Positions 19,991-33,800 of a stretch of DNA of 64,000 bases are shown piece after piece (position 1 is the stretch's first letter; the number at the start of each line of letters is the position of its first letter). Made by a program: the position numbers and the translations under genes. The DNA is taken from the NCBI GenBank assembly GCA_009733575.1, contig ML769454.1, forward strand, positions 1 to 64,000, given 5' to 3'. Origin of the DNA: Gymnopus androsaceus JB14. Taxonomy: Eukaryota; Basidiomycota; Agaricomycetes; Agaricales; Omphalotaceae. The notes under the pieces were generated by a model that was given only the letters and a program-made list of their open reading frames with translations, had not been told where the DNA came from and did no database searches.

Positions 19991-21200
19991 ATGTCTAGTA
20001 TCCCACTGGACAGAGTCTATCTCACTGCAATCTGGCTCACTTTTATGGTGCGTCATCTATTTCGAATTCAGAGATGCACACTCTGCTCGGAAGGCTAATT
20101 GACATTCTGTAGGAATCAACATACTGCTATTCTTCTCGTACCTCTTCATTGTTAGGTACAAACGAAGACATGCCCTCAGCAATATCATTGTCGGCGTAGC
20201 AGTTTTAATGTTTCTTCCATCGACTTGTCATGTTTTTCTGGGATTTTCGCGTCTTATCGAAGGCTTCATCGTTCTGCGAAACGAAACGGGAGGCCCTGCT
20301 GCTTATTTTTCCGATGTGTCTACACCCGCGAACGTAGCGAAAGTCACCATTCATACGGTTAATTCAGTCTTGGGAGATAGCATCACGGTATAAGCTGCTT
20401 TCGGTTGAATAGTGTATAAACATGTGTCGCTGACGGATCACTTCTCGTAGGTGTGGAGGTGCTATAACGTCTGGGAGATGTTACCTTCCATCCTTCCGAT
20501 CGTTTTGATCATAGCTTCTGCAGGTAAGAGCAGCTCGTTGTGTTTTGCTGACTGAGTTGCTGACACTGTGTACTAGTTTGTGGATTCGGACAAGCCGTCA
20601 TCTTTGCGGAAGCAAGAAACACTCATAGTGCGTTTGGGTCACAGTTGGAAATATGGAATGGCTTGTTGTTCTTTCTATCGCTTACCACCAATGTGGTCGT
20701 TACCTCTCTGATTGCTATGAGAATCTGGCAAGCCTTTATTTTTTTTTGTTCTTCCACAGACGAAGAAGATTGACGTGGAGTCCTTGCTGTAGGTGGGTAG
20801 GCCGTCAATCAATCCTCTACACGAGTCAACTTTTAAATATCGACGAATCCTGACACTCGTCATCGAATCTGGTGCAATCTACTCTTCAGCACTGATCATC
20901 GAAATCGCTCTTTATTTCTTGAACAACAATGAATTCTACATTATATATGACCCTATTGCGCAACTTACTGTGAGTGAATTCTTCAAGCTTGCCTGTGAAT
21001 CGAGTTGCTGATGGTATATTCAGGCTATCACTCCAACCATGATCATCGTCATGACTAGTCTCGGACTAACGTCGAGGGACCTAAACTCTGAGGAACGTAC
21101 CAGTCAGAGTCTTGGTCTTGAATCTCGGTTGCATTTTGCAGCTAGATTACGGGGAGCGAATACCTTGTCTTTGATGGGCTCTTCGTTCCCTGATCACTGA
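19991..21200 (+). CDS. Seven-transmembrane protein of an expanded Agaricomycete family (apparent frameshift)
   Basis: The exons encode seven hydrophobic segments in the usual order for a lineage-expanded basidiomycete membrane family: IPLDRVYLTAIWL, INILLFFSYLFIV, then RLIEGFIVLRNETGGPAAYF, VLGDSITVWRCYNVW, LPIVLIIASAVCGFG, TNVVVTSLIAMRIW, and ESGAIYSSALIIEIALYF with a final YDPIAQLT..TPTMIIV. Function of the family is unknown; receptors or transporters have been suggested by topology only. Exon 1 (ATG 19991-20047) and exon 2 (from 20113) do not share a frame: one additional base in the TTTT run at 20041-20044 would give the expected ..FYGIN junction. This is either an assembly indel or a disabling mutation. 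Confidence 0.7.
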
Positions 21201-21410
21201 AGGTGACCATGTAGGAGGAGGAGGCATGTTGAATCACAAGGATTCCACGAAAGTCGCCATCCTAATCTTGTTATCTTTTAATCGATGTATATTCGACATA
21301 ATTCAATCAGTTGTGAGGTTTTGTGTTCCTCAATATGTATCTGCGTAGAGGAGGGCTTGCGGAATGCCAGACTGTCAAATTTAATGCTTGCACTCTGAAT
21401 CCAGTCTTAT

Positions 21411-21647
21411 TCAGGTCGAGTCAGTGGAGCAGTTGAGCTCCGGCACCGGTTCGGCAGAGCGGCTGGCCACGTGAGAGTGATGAGCTTTTGCCTGGGTTTT
21501 AGCCTGCAGTGCTTTTTGCGTCTTCCTTTGGTCTTTCCTCGTCAAGGATAGACATTGTGACCGGATTGCTGCACAGAGCAAGTCCGTCTGTTTCTTTAGA
21601 AAACCTACCTCTTCATCCAGCTGCTTTCTAGCCTGCTGGCAGGTCAT
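21411..21647 (-). CDS. Possible small helical protein (78 aa), divergent from eIF4G
   Basis: The ORF from ATG 21647 (MTCQQARKQLDEEVGFLKKQ) is lysine- and glutamine-rich with heptad-like hydrophobics, so a coiled coil is likely. It lies head-to-head with the eIF4G gene, 131 bp between start codons, compatible with a shared bidirectional promoter. No family is recognised and the ORF is short, so it may be spurious. Confidence 0.35.
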   Translation of the reverse strand: MTCQQARKQLDEEVGFLKKQTDLLCAAIRSQCLSLTRKDQRKTQKALQAKTQAKAHHSHVASRSAEPVPELNCSTDST

Positions 21648-21778
21648 TTTTACGACCAATCCGCACGAGACATTAATCTCAAATCAGTCCCATCTCACTC
21701 CAACCTCTTTCTCTGACAAAAATTCGTACGTTTTCTTGGCTTTTTACTATTAAAAAAGACTTATATTTGCTTCCTAGA

Positions 21779-24700
21779 ATGAGCAAATCCTCTGTTGTCT
21801 CTGCACCGAAGATTCCTGCGTCTCAGCTACCAACGAAGTCGGCTTGGGCAAAAGGCCCACCACAATCAGCTTCGCCGCGCTCGCAATCCCCTGCACCATC
21901 TACTCCTGCACCAGTACATGCTACGCACTCGAGAAGGCCTAGCACTCTTGGGCAAGGAATTCCTATAAAAGATGGTGTCAGTATACCGCGTAACAACGTA
22001 GGTGCCACAAAAACAGGTACGCGTGTCTTTTTTTCTGATTTTTTGCTTCAACTAAAAAGAAACCAGGCTCAGTGGTCTCTTTTGGGTCCATAGATGATGC
22101 CTCGGCGCCCATATCCTCTTCTCCAGCTGCTACCCCTGCCATCAAATCATCGGCTGAAGGTGTAAAAACATTTGGCTCAGTCCCAGCTACTGTCAGCCAA
22201 ATGAACGGAAAATCGTCCGTTTCGTCTTCAACAAAACCGCCGTTGAGCCAAGCTTCCTCCTCAACCTCCATCTCAGGTGCATCGACGTCATCAGTCTCAT
22301 CCGCACCTGCAAAACCCAAGATGGATATTCGGAAATTCTTCCAGAATCCTTCTTCCTCGCCTTCCACCTCACAATCACCTTCTGACACGAATTCCCCCTC
22401 CTTACGGCCATCAAATTTGCCTCCTCAGTCCCAGCCTTCGACTTCCAATGCGCCAATGGGCGCACCTCCATTTCCTACGTTTGTGCCTAGTGGGATGCGG
22501 CCTCCACCAAACTCTACAGGGCCTGGTGTGCCTAGCACTCCGAGATCACCCAACTACCCGAGGCAACAGATGCCAAATGGTAATGGACCTCGTCCTCCCA
22601 ATGGTGTCAATACTTCAGGTCCTCCGATGCAGCCTCCTATGGGGAGCCCTCGTCTTGCTCCTCATCCTCATCCTGGGCAGCAGCCAAATATGCAGCCTCA
22701 ACAAATGCAGCCACCTGTGCCGATGGGCTGGGGCGGTTACTATGCTGTAAGTTCTCAGATTCAACCTCGCGTAACATTGTAAGCTAATCACCGACGTTCA
22801 GTATGGCATGCCTCCTGGTATGCCTCCAGACTCGTACATGTACCCTCCGCCCTGGGGTTACGGTATGCCTCCACAAATGCCTCCCCCTCATCCTCAGCAG
22901 CAGCAACAGCAGCACCCCTCTATGCAACATCATCCATCACAGGGCCCTCCTCATCCTTCAATGCCGATGTCTCCCCGAAATCCTCCTCCCCCCCTACAAA
23001 GTGGTCCTCCCGGTACCCCAACACCTTCACATGCTTCTGCTGCTCCACACAGCCCCCATCCCGCACCTCTAACGCACTCAACATCCGGCAGTATTAGCGG
23101 AGTCTCATCACCGCCTCCTACCCCATCATCGGCTTCAATGCCGGGTACTGGCCGACTTAATACCAACGCTAGTGCCTTTATACCGCGACCCTCTTCGAAG
23201 ATTGTCATCAAATCTGCTATTGATGGTTCCGAGGTCAATCTCGAGAATCTCAAGAAGAGTCAGAGCCATCTACCTTCTCCATCTACTGTCACCTCTCCTC
23301 CATTGACCTCTTCACCTTCCGGGTTAAATTCACCGAGCAGACGCGCCATTCGCATCGAAGATCCCGAAGCCAAGAGGAAGCGTCAGGAGAAGGAGAAGGA
23401 AGAGACCCAGGCGAAACTTGCTGCAGCGGAGAAGGAACGACTAGCGAAGGAAGAGGAGGAGAAGAAGGCAAAGGAAGCAAAGGAGAAGGAGGAAGAGCGA
23501 ATCAAAAAGGAAAAAGAGGAAGCTGAGCGAAAGGTGAAGGAAGAGGCCGAGCGAAAAGCCAAGGAGGAGGCTGAACGCAAGGCGAAAGAGGAGGAGGAGG
23601 AGCGACAGAGAATAAAGGCCGAAGAGGAGGAGAAGCAGCGGCTTGCTGAGGAAGAACGTATCCGAGAGGAGAAGCTCAAACATGAAGCAGAAGAGAAGCT
23701 GCGCAAGGAGAAAGAGGAAGAGGAGCGGAAGAAGGAGGAAGAGCAAGCCCGCCTCCGTAAAGAGGCAGAGGAAGCTGCCGCCGTCGTTGCTGCTGCTGCT
23801 GCTGCTGCAAAGGCGAAGGCTGAGGAGGAATCCAAAGTCGAGTCCAAGATCGAGGAGGAGCAGGAAGAAGGCGAAGTCATCGAGAGCGAGAAACCCTCCT
23901 CAGAAGACCAAGACGAGAAACCCAGTGAGTCGGAGCCGAAGTCAGAAGAGAAGAAGTCTCTTCGTATTGACACTACGCCCGCTCCAGAGCATCTACCACG
24001 GCGTCGACCAGGGCCGCTTGACCTCTCAACCACTCTCAAACCGAACATTCCCGCAGCGCTTCCCTCCGCTCTTGCCACCGCTCGGATCATCGATGATCTT
24101 GGTCGTGTCCCATATCCTGAAGGTATTCGTAGTCCCAAGATAGAGCTCAACGTTAATGCCAAGGATAGCAAGTTCAGGTACATGATTGTCTCGTATCATT
24201 GTATAATTTACTAACTACAATATTCAGATATGACCGAGACTTCCTCCTTCAATTCATGTCTATTTGCAAGGAGAAACCCGACAATCTTCCTGCTCTCGAT
24301 GCTATCGGCCTCGAATCCTCCAACCAAGGAAATTTCCCCATGGCTCGCAGCATATCTGGACGTGGGCGACCAGGCAACAGCCGTACGGTCTCTGTCAATG
24401 TTGGATTCCCCGGTGGGTCTAATCTCAAGACCGCTACAAGCAACAATTTCAGTATGGGCAACTTCGGTACTACCGGCGCTGCCGGTAAGCTCACTAGCGA
24501 GGAACGATACCATGCTGCCAACTCTAACCGTACCGTTTCGATGACGGCTGTTGGTAATCAATTTAACCGTCCCCAGGGATTACAGAGGACGGCCAGTTCA
24601 GGAGGACCTGGCTCTCAGGCGTCGCATCCTGGTCGCACCAGGAGCAAGCGCGGTGAGAAGCGTGGTGAAGTCAACAAGGCTCCAATGTCCAACTACCAGC

Positions 24701-26699
24701 AGCAGCACAATCATGTTACCTATGGTCCTGGTGGTATTCCTCTCGAACCTGTTGCACCGTTGCAGCAGTCTGAGAACCGATGGGACAGAAGGACCGTGTC
24801 AAACGTCGATCCTGAATCCCCCGAGATCGTCGACCGCAAGGTCAAGGGCTTACTCAACAAGCTCACTATGGAGAAATTCGACTCGATTTCTGACCAAATC
24901 ATTGCTTGGGCGAACAAGTCGGAGAATCAGAAGGATGGTAGAACGCTCATCCAGGTCATTCGTCTCGTTTTCGAGAAGGCGACCGACGAGGCTGCCTGGT
25001 CTGAGATGTATGCTCGTCTTTGTCGAAAGATGATGGAGCAGATCAGTCCCAAGGTTCAGGATGATGGGATTAAGAACGCGGATGGAAAGCCCATTGCTGG
25101 TGGTCATCTTTTCCGCAAGTACCTTCTTAACAGGTGCCAGGAGGATTTCGAGCGTGGTTGGGTTAACAAGGAGGCCACCGCTGCGGCTGCTGCTACGAAG
25201 GCTTCGGAGGACCAGGCTGCCAAGGCTGCCAACGAGTTGAAGGAGGAGGAAGAGATCGCTCTTTACTCTGACGAATACTACGCTGCCCAAAAGGCTAAGC
25301 GTCAGGGTCTCGGTCTGATCAAGTTCATTGGTGAACTTTTCAAGCTGCAGATGTTGACGGAGCGTATCATGCACGAGTGTGTCAAGAAACTGCTCGGAAA
25401 CGTGGAGAACCCCGAAGAGGAGGAGATCGAGTCGTTGTGTAAACTCCTCACTACTGTCGGACAGATGCTTGACACAACCAAAGCTCGTGCTCATATGGAT
25501 GTCTACTTTTCTCGTATGAAGGAGCTGACGAAGAGTCCCAACGTCAGCTCACGTATGCAGTTCATGCTGCAGGTATTTCACAATATTTTAATCCCATCTG
25601 AAGCGGATACTCATCGTGTTTTCAGGATATCATCGAACTGCGCGAGCGGAAATGGACGACGAGAAACATCGTCGCAGCTCCAACCACAATTGCCAAGATT
25701 CACGAAGCGGTTCGTGCCTTTCTCAATCAGTCTTTTATTTATTCTCACATATGACTTATTCAATAGGCTGCCAAGGAGAAGGCCGCGCAAGAGAAGGAGT
25801 CTCACAACCGAATGAACAACAACAATATGTCTCGTGGTGGATCTCGTCGTGGCGCTGACAGGAACGAGCAGCCTAATGCTGATGGTTGGACGACAACCGC
25901 TCCTCGTCCTCCTGCCAAGGTTGGAGATCTATCCAAGTTTGGACAGATCAACAAGAGTGCCCCCATGACGTTCGGTCCGAGCAGTGTGTTCGCAGGTAAA
26001 AAGGAGAGCAAGCGCGAGTCCTTGTCGAGGACAAACTCGAGCGCGAACATGTTCCAGATGCTCCAGAATGTCGAGGCTGCTGAGGCTGCTGCCGCGAAGA
26101 CTAGCAGACCGCCGAGTCGGAAGACGAGTATTGATTTGGGACCAGGTGGCGCGCCTGAACCAGCACCTCAGCGGAAACGTCTCATCCTCCAACCACGAAC
26201 AAAGCCTGTCGATCAGGATTCTGCTCCAACGCAGGACTCGGGCTCCGATTCGGACGAAGAGGATGTTACGGAAGAGCCCGAACAGGAGATGTCGGAGGAA
26301 GAGGCCAAGAAGAAGATTGGTGAGGATACGAAGGAGTTCTTCGCCGTCCGTAGTCTTGACGAGGCGGAAGTCTACTTCTCCAAACTGCCTTCATCTCACC
26401 ATCACACCCTTGTCGACAAGCTCGTTTCCTTTGCTATTGAATCGAAGCCAGCTGATGCGACGCTGGTCGGTGACTTATTCCTACGTGCTTCATCGAAGAA
26501 GCTCTGCTCATCCTCGGCATTTGAGGCGGGTTTCATCTCTATCGCCGAATTCTTGGACGACATTGTCGTCGATGCTCCGAAGGCGACAGATCTTTTGGCT
26601 ACAATGATCAAAGGTGCTGAACTTAGTGAGGAGCAACGGACAAATATTTCCTCCAAGTCGGCCGAGAATGGGGACAAGCTTCTTCAGCTTTCATCATAG
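21779..26699 (+). CDS. eIF4G: Translation initiation factor eIF4G
   Basis: This scaffold of the cap-binding complex eIF4F links eIF4E, eIF4A and PABP to the ribosome in the cytoplasm. Six exons (introns 22017-22066, 22747-22801, 24178-24227, 25573-25625, 25710-25766) sum to 1551 codons with frame kept throughout. The order is: a Pro/Ser/Gln-rich N-terminus; a long K/E/R charged helix encoded by the purine-rich 23370-23850; an eIF4E-binding site YDRDFLLQF (YxxxxL-phi) at residue ~766, right after an intron; a MIF4G HEAT domain from ~965 (VDRKVKGLLNKLT..) to ~1230; RS/G-rich linkers; and a C-terminal MA3-like domain (EFFAVRSLDEAEVYF..). MA3 in eIF4G is usual in animals and basidiomycetes but absent from budding yeast. 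Confidence 0.95.
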
Positions 26700-27055
26700 A
26701 CTGCATCTGCATATGCCTTGCTGATTGTAATTATTGGTCGCTCCTTTCATTATTGTCTTCGCATGCTCGTCTGTTTACTTCTTTATTCGATTTTACATAC
26801 CATTTCTTTTTTTTGTGTGCAGATTGTTTATATATCCTAGTCTATTGTACAGCATTGAGTAGTAACAGAGAGTTAGTCTCGAGGATTTGAATGATCCGGG
26901 CGTAGATCCAATAGAATAGAGCTTGGCGTTGGACCTGAAGCTAGGAGGGTGAGAAATATGATGTATTTTCCTCCTCGTTCCACTCCAACCAATTTCTACG
27001 AAAAGCACGACTGCTACGGATCGACAGAAGTAGTTGATTTCAGGATCCAAGGTCG
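26700..27055. other. Intergenic between eIF4G and TRK
   Basis: Contains the eIF4G 3' flank, with T-rich runs near 26780-26815, and the upstream region of the potassium transporter gene. No gene is seen. Confidence 0.6.
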
Positions 27056-30000
27056 ATGCTACCTCCCATCAGACAACATCTCAATTTCTACCGTATTCAC
27101 ATATTATTCTTGTAAGTTTCATTGCAAATGAGCCCTTCCCAGTCGATGAACAGATCCTTAGCGCATTTACTCCTCTAATATTCTCTGGCATCTTCTATGC
27201 AAGTAATGGACGCTACAAGATAAGCTATGTTGATTCTTTATTCAATTGCGTGCGTTGATTTCACATTTCCGCATACCTCTCTGGAAGGCTTACCAGCTCT
27301 ACAGGTTAGCGCAATGACGGTCTGTGGTTTGGCGACGGTCAATATGAGGTGAATACCTGTGTGTGTTGAGAGTGATGCAACAACTCATTTGGGACTCAAG
27401 CTCTTTGACACCTTGGCAGCAAGTGTTATTGTTCATACAAATGTGTCTAGGGAGCCCTGTGCGTGATTAACCGATCCTCTCATGTTACTTGCTGACTTTT
27501 CCTTCTCAGGTTCTCGTATCCTGGGTGATGGTCTACATCCGGAAGTAAGACTAACTTCTGTCTTTTGGCATACTCGCTTACAGATTATAGATATTACTTT
27601 GAGAAAAAGTTCGAATACATCATCGAAACCGCTGCTGCCAGAAGAAAGTCCCTGTAGTGGATGATGAGGAGGAAGGTCTCGTTATTCGATGGTGTCGCTG
27701 GATTATCAGTGCCGTCATGATCAGAAGTCGCAAAGGAGACGGTATTCCTCTGACACGGCAGGACACTACTGGATCATCCGAGCAGAAGGGCCGCAGAACT
27801 CCAAAGAAACTCAGGACTGATATGATCAGACGAATGGATGAAGCACCAAAGTTGGTCAATCCTAGCGGGTGGATCAGCGAGGGAGATAGGATACCCATGA
27901 AGCGATTCGGGACCATAAACTCTCAAATTCCTACGCGGGAAAAGCCTTCATCGCCAACCGTTCCATCACCGGCCAATCTGTAAGCTATTTCGTATATCCT
28001 ATCCTTTGAGCCTCGTTCATTATATTGCCTTTGAAGAAGGTTTCGCCGACTCTCCGATCCTGGCGTGCCATCCAGGTCTGCCTCACCCCAAGCACATTCT
28101 AGTATGTGTTTCCATTTCTGATCTTAATACAAGCTCCAACGCCGAGGTTTGATACTGCACCTAAAGGTACCAGGTTTGCCCGGACACCGACTGTCGAATT
28201 CAGTACCACTCTTCCCCGCCGCCGGGCTCGCATAGACCCGGGCCCACATCCGGAGCATGAACCAATACGACCTGCTGCAGAACCGTTGCAGCATGATGAT
28301 CATAGTAAGGATTTCATCGTTTAGTTGCAATCTGTGGCTAAACTGCGTTTAAGGATCCATGCGCCGAACGTCGATAGCCTCACGCCCTGTTACGACTTCA
28401 CACACATACAGTACTCATAAATCTAATCGAGGCGCAAAACACAGTGGCTTTGGAGGTTTCCCAATGCCTCACGAAATATTACAGAGACTTTTCGACGCGC
28501 TGTTCCCAACGCTTAGGCGAAAGTTGACAAGAACAGTCACCATACCAGCTACCATGACCATTACATCGCAGCGTGGTGATCATATACCCCCTGGCGCCAA
28601 AATTGTACCATATGTCTCGTTCGAAGCAGTCGTAGGAAGAAATTCAGCTTTTCCACTGATTTCAGAGGAGCAAATGGAGGTATTGTTTTACCTTCCTATT
28701 CTTTATGATTTCAAGTCGTTAAGAACCGCTGTATCAGGAACTCGGGGGCGTTGAGTACCGCGCTCTGAATGCGCTGCTTTGGATTGTTGCTGGCGTACAT
28801 TTCCGTTGCTCTCTCATGAAAATCCAAGCTTATCGACAGACGTACAGTATCATATCGGAGTCCATCTGGTGGCTTTTATAGTCATCGCGTCTTACATGTC
28901 TATTCCTAGATGGAAGGACGATTTTCTTCCACCCGCATTAAATCGACCTGTGTCCTCGACATGGTCTGTTTCAGCGCCTAGTTGGTCCATACTATCGGTT
29001 TAACAATTACCTAGGTTCTCACTCTTTCAAACTGTGTCCGCCTACACCAACACCGGAACTTCACTGGTTGATCAGTCCATGGTACCTTTTCAGGAAGCAT
29101 ATCCAATGATTATATTTATGATTATCCTTATTCTGGCTGGAAATACTGCCTTTGTAAGACCATTTTTCTTCATTATACAGTAGCTAGCATCTCATCCTAA
29201 TTTGTTTCTCAGCCCATCTTGTAAGTGCTTACTTTTCTTGACCCGCCCATTGTTTACACTGCAGGAACATAGCTTGCGAGCAACAATGTAGGAGTGTGTT
29301 ACGCATTTTGATCATCGCATGGCTAACGATTACCGTTCAAGATTTTTTTTGTCAAAAATCGTTCCTCGCACTTCACGTTTGAACGAAACCTTGCAATTTT
29401 TATTAGACCATCCTCGTCGATGTTTCATCTATCTATTTCCCTCGCACCAGACTTGGTTTCTATTAACGGTGGTCATCATGCTCAAGTATGTGTAATCTTC
29501 CCGGCTGCCAATGTGTAGCTGAGTTTGCGTGCAGTGTGACCGATTGGTTTTCATTTATGGTGCTAGACATAGGAACACCGGCCATAGAAGCCATACCCGT
29601 CGGTGTACGCCTTATCGATGGACTTTTGCAGGCAGTCGCGGTTAGAGCTGCTGGCTTTGCTACTGTTACGCTTTCAGCACTAGCGCCAGCCGTAAAGTAA
29701 GTAGTTCTGACGTTGAGCCATCACGCGTATCTCACTTTTGCTAGGGTGTTATATGTGATCATGATGTACATCAGTGTTTGTAAGTTTCCAATGCATGCTG
29801 CTTTCACTTGGTGCTAAAATAATTTTCGCTGGACAGATCCTATAGCTATGAGGTAAACTCCCTTCTCGCGTTCAAATATGAAATCACTAACATCAAAAAA
29901 AGTGTACGATCTACGAATGTATACGAAGAACAGTCTCTAGGCGTGTTCAGAAACGCCGAGGACGACGACGAGGATCCTGAAATTCAACTCACTGGACCTA

Positions 30001-30739
30001 GAATGACAGTGTGGAGTAGATATCTTACTATGCATGCTAGAAAGCAGCTCTCTTTCGGTAAATTGCTTCGTTCGCTGATCGTATTGACAACTACAATAAT
30101 GTATCTTGCATCTAGATATGTGGTGGCTCGGCCTTGCCCTTTTCCTTGTTTGTCTCATCGAGGTAAGCGCCTTATTCATTTAATTGGCTGGATTTTACTC
30201 CATAATATCCTCAGCGGCCAAATCTTGACGACGATAACAAAGCAACCTGGTTCAACATTTTCGATATAGGTAGGTTCAAGGTTGACTGAATGCACCAGGT
30301 TTCTAACAATTAATACAGTGTTTGAACTGACGTCTGCATATGGAACGGTTGGTTTGAGTTTGGGTATTCCTACAGTAACAATTTTCCTATTTTTCCGTTT
30401 TCTATGCGCTCATGTCATACATAGGAAAACTATTCGTTCTCTGGTGCCTTCCGCCCTTTGTCAAAGTTGATTGTCTGTCTAGTCATGCTTCGAGGGAGAC
30501 ATCGCGGGCTACCCGTCGCAATCGACCGAGCCGTCATGCTTCCCTCCGAGTATCAACGCCACGACGAAATCGACGCCGAAACAGCAAGCCAGTATTTCAG
30601 TCATGGGAATAGCCACTATCAAGACAATGAAGGGTCCGCGGAAGACTATGCTCAGACGGAGGAGCCTAGCGGCGAGGAGGAAGGCCTGTCAGTACTACAG
30701 GAAAGTCGCCAAGCAGTAGATACCCTAATAAATGAATAG
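27056..30739 (+). CDS. TRK1: TRK-family high-affinity potassium transporter
   Basis: A plasma-membrane K+ uptake system. Many exons give the four-fold M-P-M design: N-terminal segments (FAFTPLIFSGIFYASNGRY..FNCVSAMTVCGLATVNM; the pore-loop SAMTVCG is split by intron 27250-27304), a long hydrophilic loop, and then FQTVSAYTNTGTSL with ILILAGNTAFPIFLR, LDIGTPAIEAIPVGVR, AVRAAGFATVTL and FELTSAYGTVGLSLG. The glycines of successive selectivity-filter loops are present. Two microexons, 8 nt (CCCATCTT, near 29214) and 15 nt (CTTGCGAGCAACAAT, near 29273), are needed to build GNTAF-PIFLRATI-FFLSK. An apparent one-base deletion at CCC 27650-27652 breaks the frame between ..AAARRKS and VVDDEEEG. Otherwise the gene appears intact to TAG 30739. 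Confidence 0.88.
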
Positions 30740-30805
30740 TAGCATCCTTTATACCCAAAATTACAGTACACGCCTGTCTTACAACGCAGTCCAATAGTAA
30801 TGTAA

Positions 30806-33800
30806 TCATTGCAACGCGTCGATATCGACATTCATATCCGAAGACCATGCTCGATCTGCGAAGGCCCGTAAAAATGTGTAACCTTTGACTGTTTCCTCGT
30901 CGGCCAAGACTCCGACAGCAGGTCGAAGTACCTCGTTCGATGTTATCAATATACACATGGATTTCGCGCGCGAAATTGCAACATTCAGCCTTCTCCTCTC
31001 AAGCAAAAAGTGCAAATCTGCTATGTGCGATTGGGGAAGGGAAAAAAGGCAAATAACAAAAGCTGCTTCTGAGCCTGAAAAGGAATGTAAGCTTCTACAT
31101 CTGACTACAAAGATCTTTGCATTACCTTGCAGCCTTTCGATGGTGTCTACAGTCACTGTCGATTTCATGTGGGCTTGTTCCTTCTCTTCATTGAGAGACA
31201 TGTTTTGGAGAAGCTCGGAAAGTGGTGATGTAGTGTCGAAATGCCCTGACGCCAATGCTGCCCTGACAGCCTGTCTTTGGATGCGGTGGGGAGTAGCAAC
31301 AAATATATCTTCTTCCGGTAGATGCTCTTGTATAGTTCCAATGAGCGCAGCCGCGACTGCAGCCTCGGCTTTGACATGCAACTCATAGCCAACGTTTTCG
31401 CGATATTTCTTGCTTTCGGTTTGCAACCGGATCAGAGCTAAAGATATTGGACGAGGTACAATATCCTTCATTGTATCGTTTAAGGTCGTGCGGAACTGGG
31501 AGTCGGATATCAATGAAGGAGGCATAAGGATACTCTGAGGTTGCTTGAGCATCACGTTGGAAAGCCCTAAAAGAAATTCTTGGACACCACTCGAGATGCG
31601 AAGACGTTCGTTAGTAATTTTCTGGCGGGGTGTCCTTGATATCGACCTGAGCGCAAGTGCAATACGTCTAGCTTGAACCTTTTGTGGTCGGAAAGCTCGT
31701 GAATAGATAGTCGAAACAAACTCTCCAAGGTCTGGATTCAATCTATTTGAAACATCATTAGGAAATAAATCTTCATTGGCAAGATAGTGCACACCTAAAA
31801 TTCTCGGTAAGCTGTACGATTGTACTTTGCGAAGATAGGCCGTCCGAGGCATCATCAGAGATCGGAGAGGAAGGCCGAGTATCGCTAAATCCGAGCTCGC
31901 TTGGCCGCGATACATACATTAGAGTATCAAGGATCGATCCAAACAAGGGCCCGCTACTAAGCTTAGGATATTTGACTGCCAGAATGGGCGATAACTGTTC
32001 TGAATCACCGGCGATTATAATTCGACTGGTAGGTCGGAGACTTCGTAGCACTAGAGCTGCGGAACTCAGTGATAGCTGTCCTGCCTCATCCATGACAATG
32101 CAATCTACCGAGATGGAATGCCGCTTGGAAAAGTTGTAGAGCTGCAATGGATGTGAGTAATCTGAATTGGTTTTAAAGATCATCTCACCTGAAAGATTGT
32201 GCCAGCAAAGAGTGAAAATGCGGAAGAAACTGACGGGGCGGCGTGTTCGTTGCCATTCTTGACGTGCTCAATAAAAATTTTGTCCAGCCATTCAGTTAGG
32301 AAGAGAATCGATGGACCTGTAGCACTGGATCAAATACGTCAACTTCTTCAGCACTGCGTCGATGGCTGCATGTGTCACTGCAGTGACAAAGACTATTTTC
32401 GGCGACAAGCTATCAGGACCGGGTTCGCTGGTCGTGTTGGCGTACACGTTGAAAAGTCGTAACAACGATAACGCGATAGTATGAGTTTTGCCCGTGCCTA
32501 CGGAAGCATTGTGAGACCCAAATCTCCGGCCTATGAAGTTCATAAAAACGTACCCGGTGGCCCCCAAATGACGGATAGGCGGTTTGATAGAATATGCCGA
32601 GCAGCGCGATTCTGCGAAGCCTTGAGTACCAGTGGTTTTGCCGCCTCGACATCCAAATCATTCAGCGTCCGAAATAACTTCTGCGTGTCATTACCAGCTT
32701 TTTCCAGCATTTTACGGGACGAAAGGCTGATACTCTCTCTATTGAACGACTTGGGATCCTGAATGATTTGGACGAAAGGGATAGTTGCACCCTCAAGGGA
32801 ATGTCGGAGATCAATCTCGAATAATGCACTGAGGATTTTGTTGATATTGAAGTCAATCAAACGAGAGGAAATGCGATAGCTGCGACCACTCGAGAACTTG
32901 AGATTTGCATCTCCCCAGGTCTGTATCGTGACTTTGGTTCGCAGTCCGTCAACGGAAATGTCTCGAATATCCGCAAGGAGGAGTTCTTTCTGGACAATAG
33001 GATGCTGTGAATGCCATCGCGATTTGGTGTACTTGTTCAGTGGAAAGACCAGCCCGGACACCCCAAGGTCGTCAAATAGAGCTTCTACAGGTATATGAGC
33101 GTCTGACTCGAAATCATCGCAATCTCGATCCTCCACCAGAAGATAGTCAAAGAATGTCCTATCTTTGTCCGACGCGGCCATATCTAGAGTGCCGGACAGG
33201 AGATAGAAAACATGTTCCAGTCTCTTTGGTCCTTGCTGAGTGTGATGATATTGGAGAATCGGCGCCTCCGGACATCCATCTATTCGAGATTTCCAAAGTT
33301 CCGTTAAACGGGCGAGTACTTCGAACTGAAGAAATGTTAAGGGCGCGAAAAAATATTGTTACTTGGAAAAATGTTATTTACCTGCTGCATATAGAATAGC
33401 TTCCGTAAATGCTCTTCTCGACAGATATCCATGAATGTCGATGTCAGAGGCCTTGCATCATTTAACAGCAGATTACTATTGGCGCCAGATATCCGAGACC
33501 GAAAGGCAACAAGTACGGCGTGGATGGACCGGTTCCTTTTTTCTAATAAAGCCATAGGTGACTCTCCACTTCTGAATATGGTATACGATTCTTCGTCACT
33601 GGGACATTCCGCTTCGCGCGAATTTGGAGGAAGAATAATGGAAGCACAGTCTGTAAGCTCCCAGAATCCAGGGATAGGTAAAGCCAGAGATTTTTCGATT
33701 TCTCTCTTTAACACCACGATGCGAGGCAGTTGTCCAAGCTCATTCTGCCTTTGCTGCTCCGCCTCTCTCCGACGATCACCATTTTGAAGCCTTTCCAGCT

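Noticed and set aside
23383..24183. 266-codon minus-strand ORF rich in Ser/Phe/Leu
   Set aside because: Antisense of the purine-rich K/E/R helix of eIF4G.
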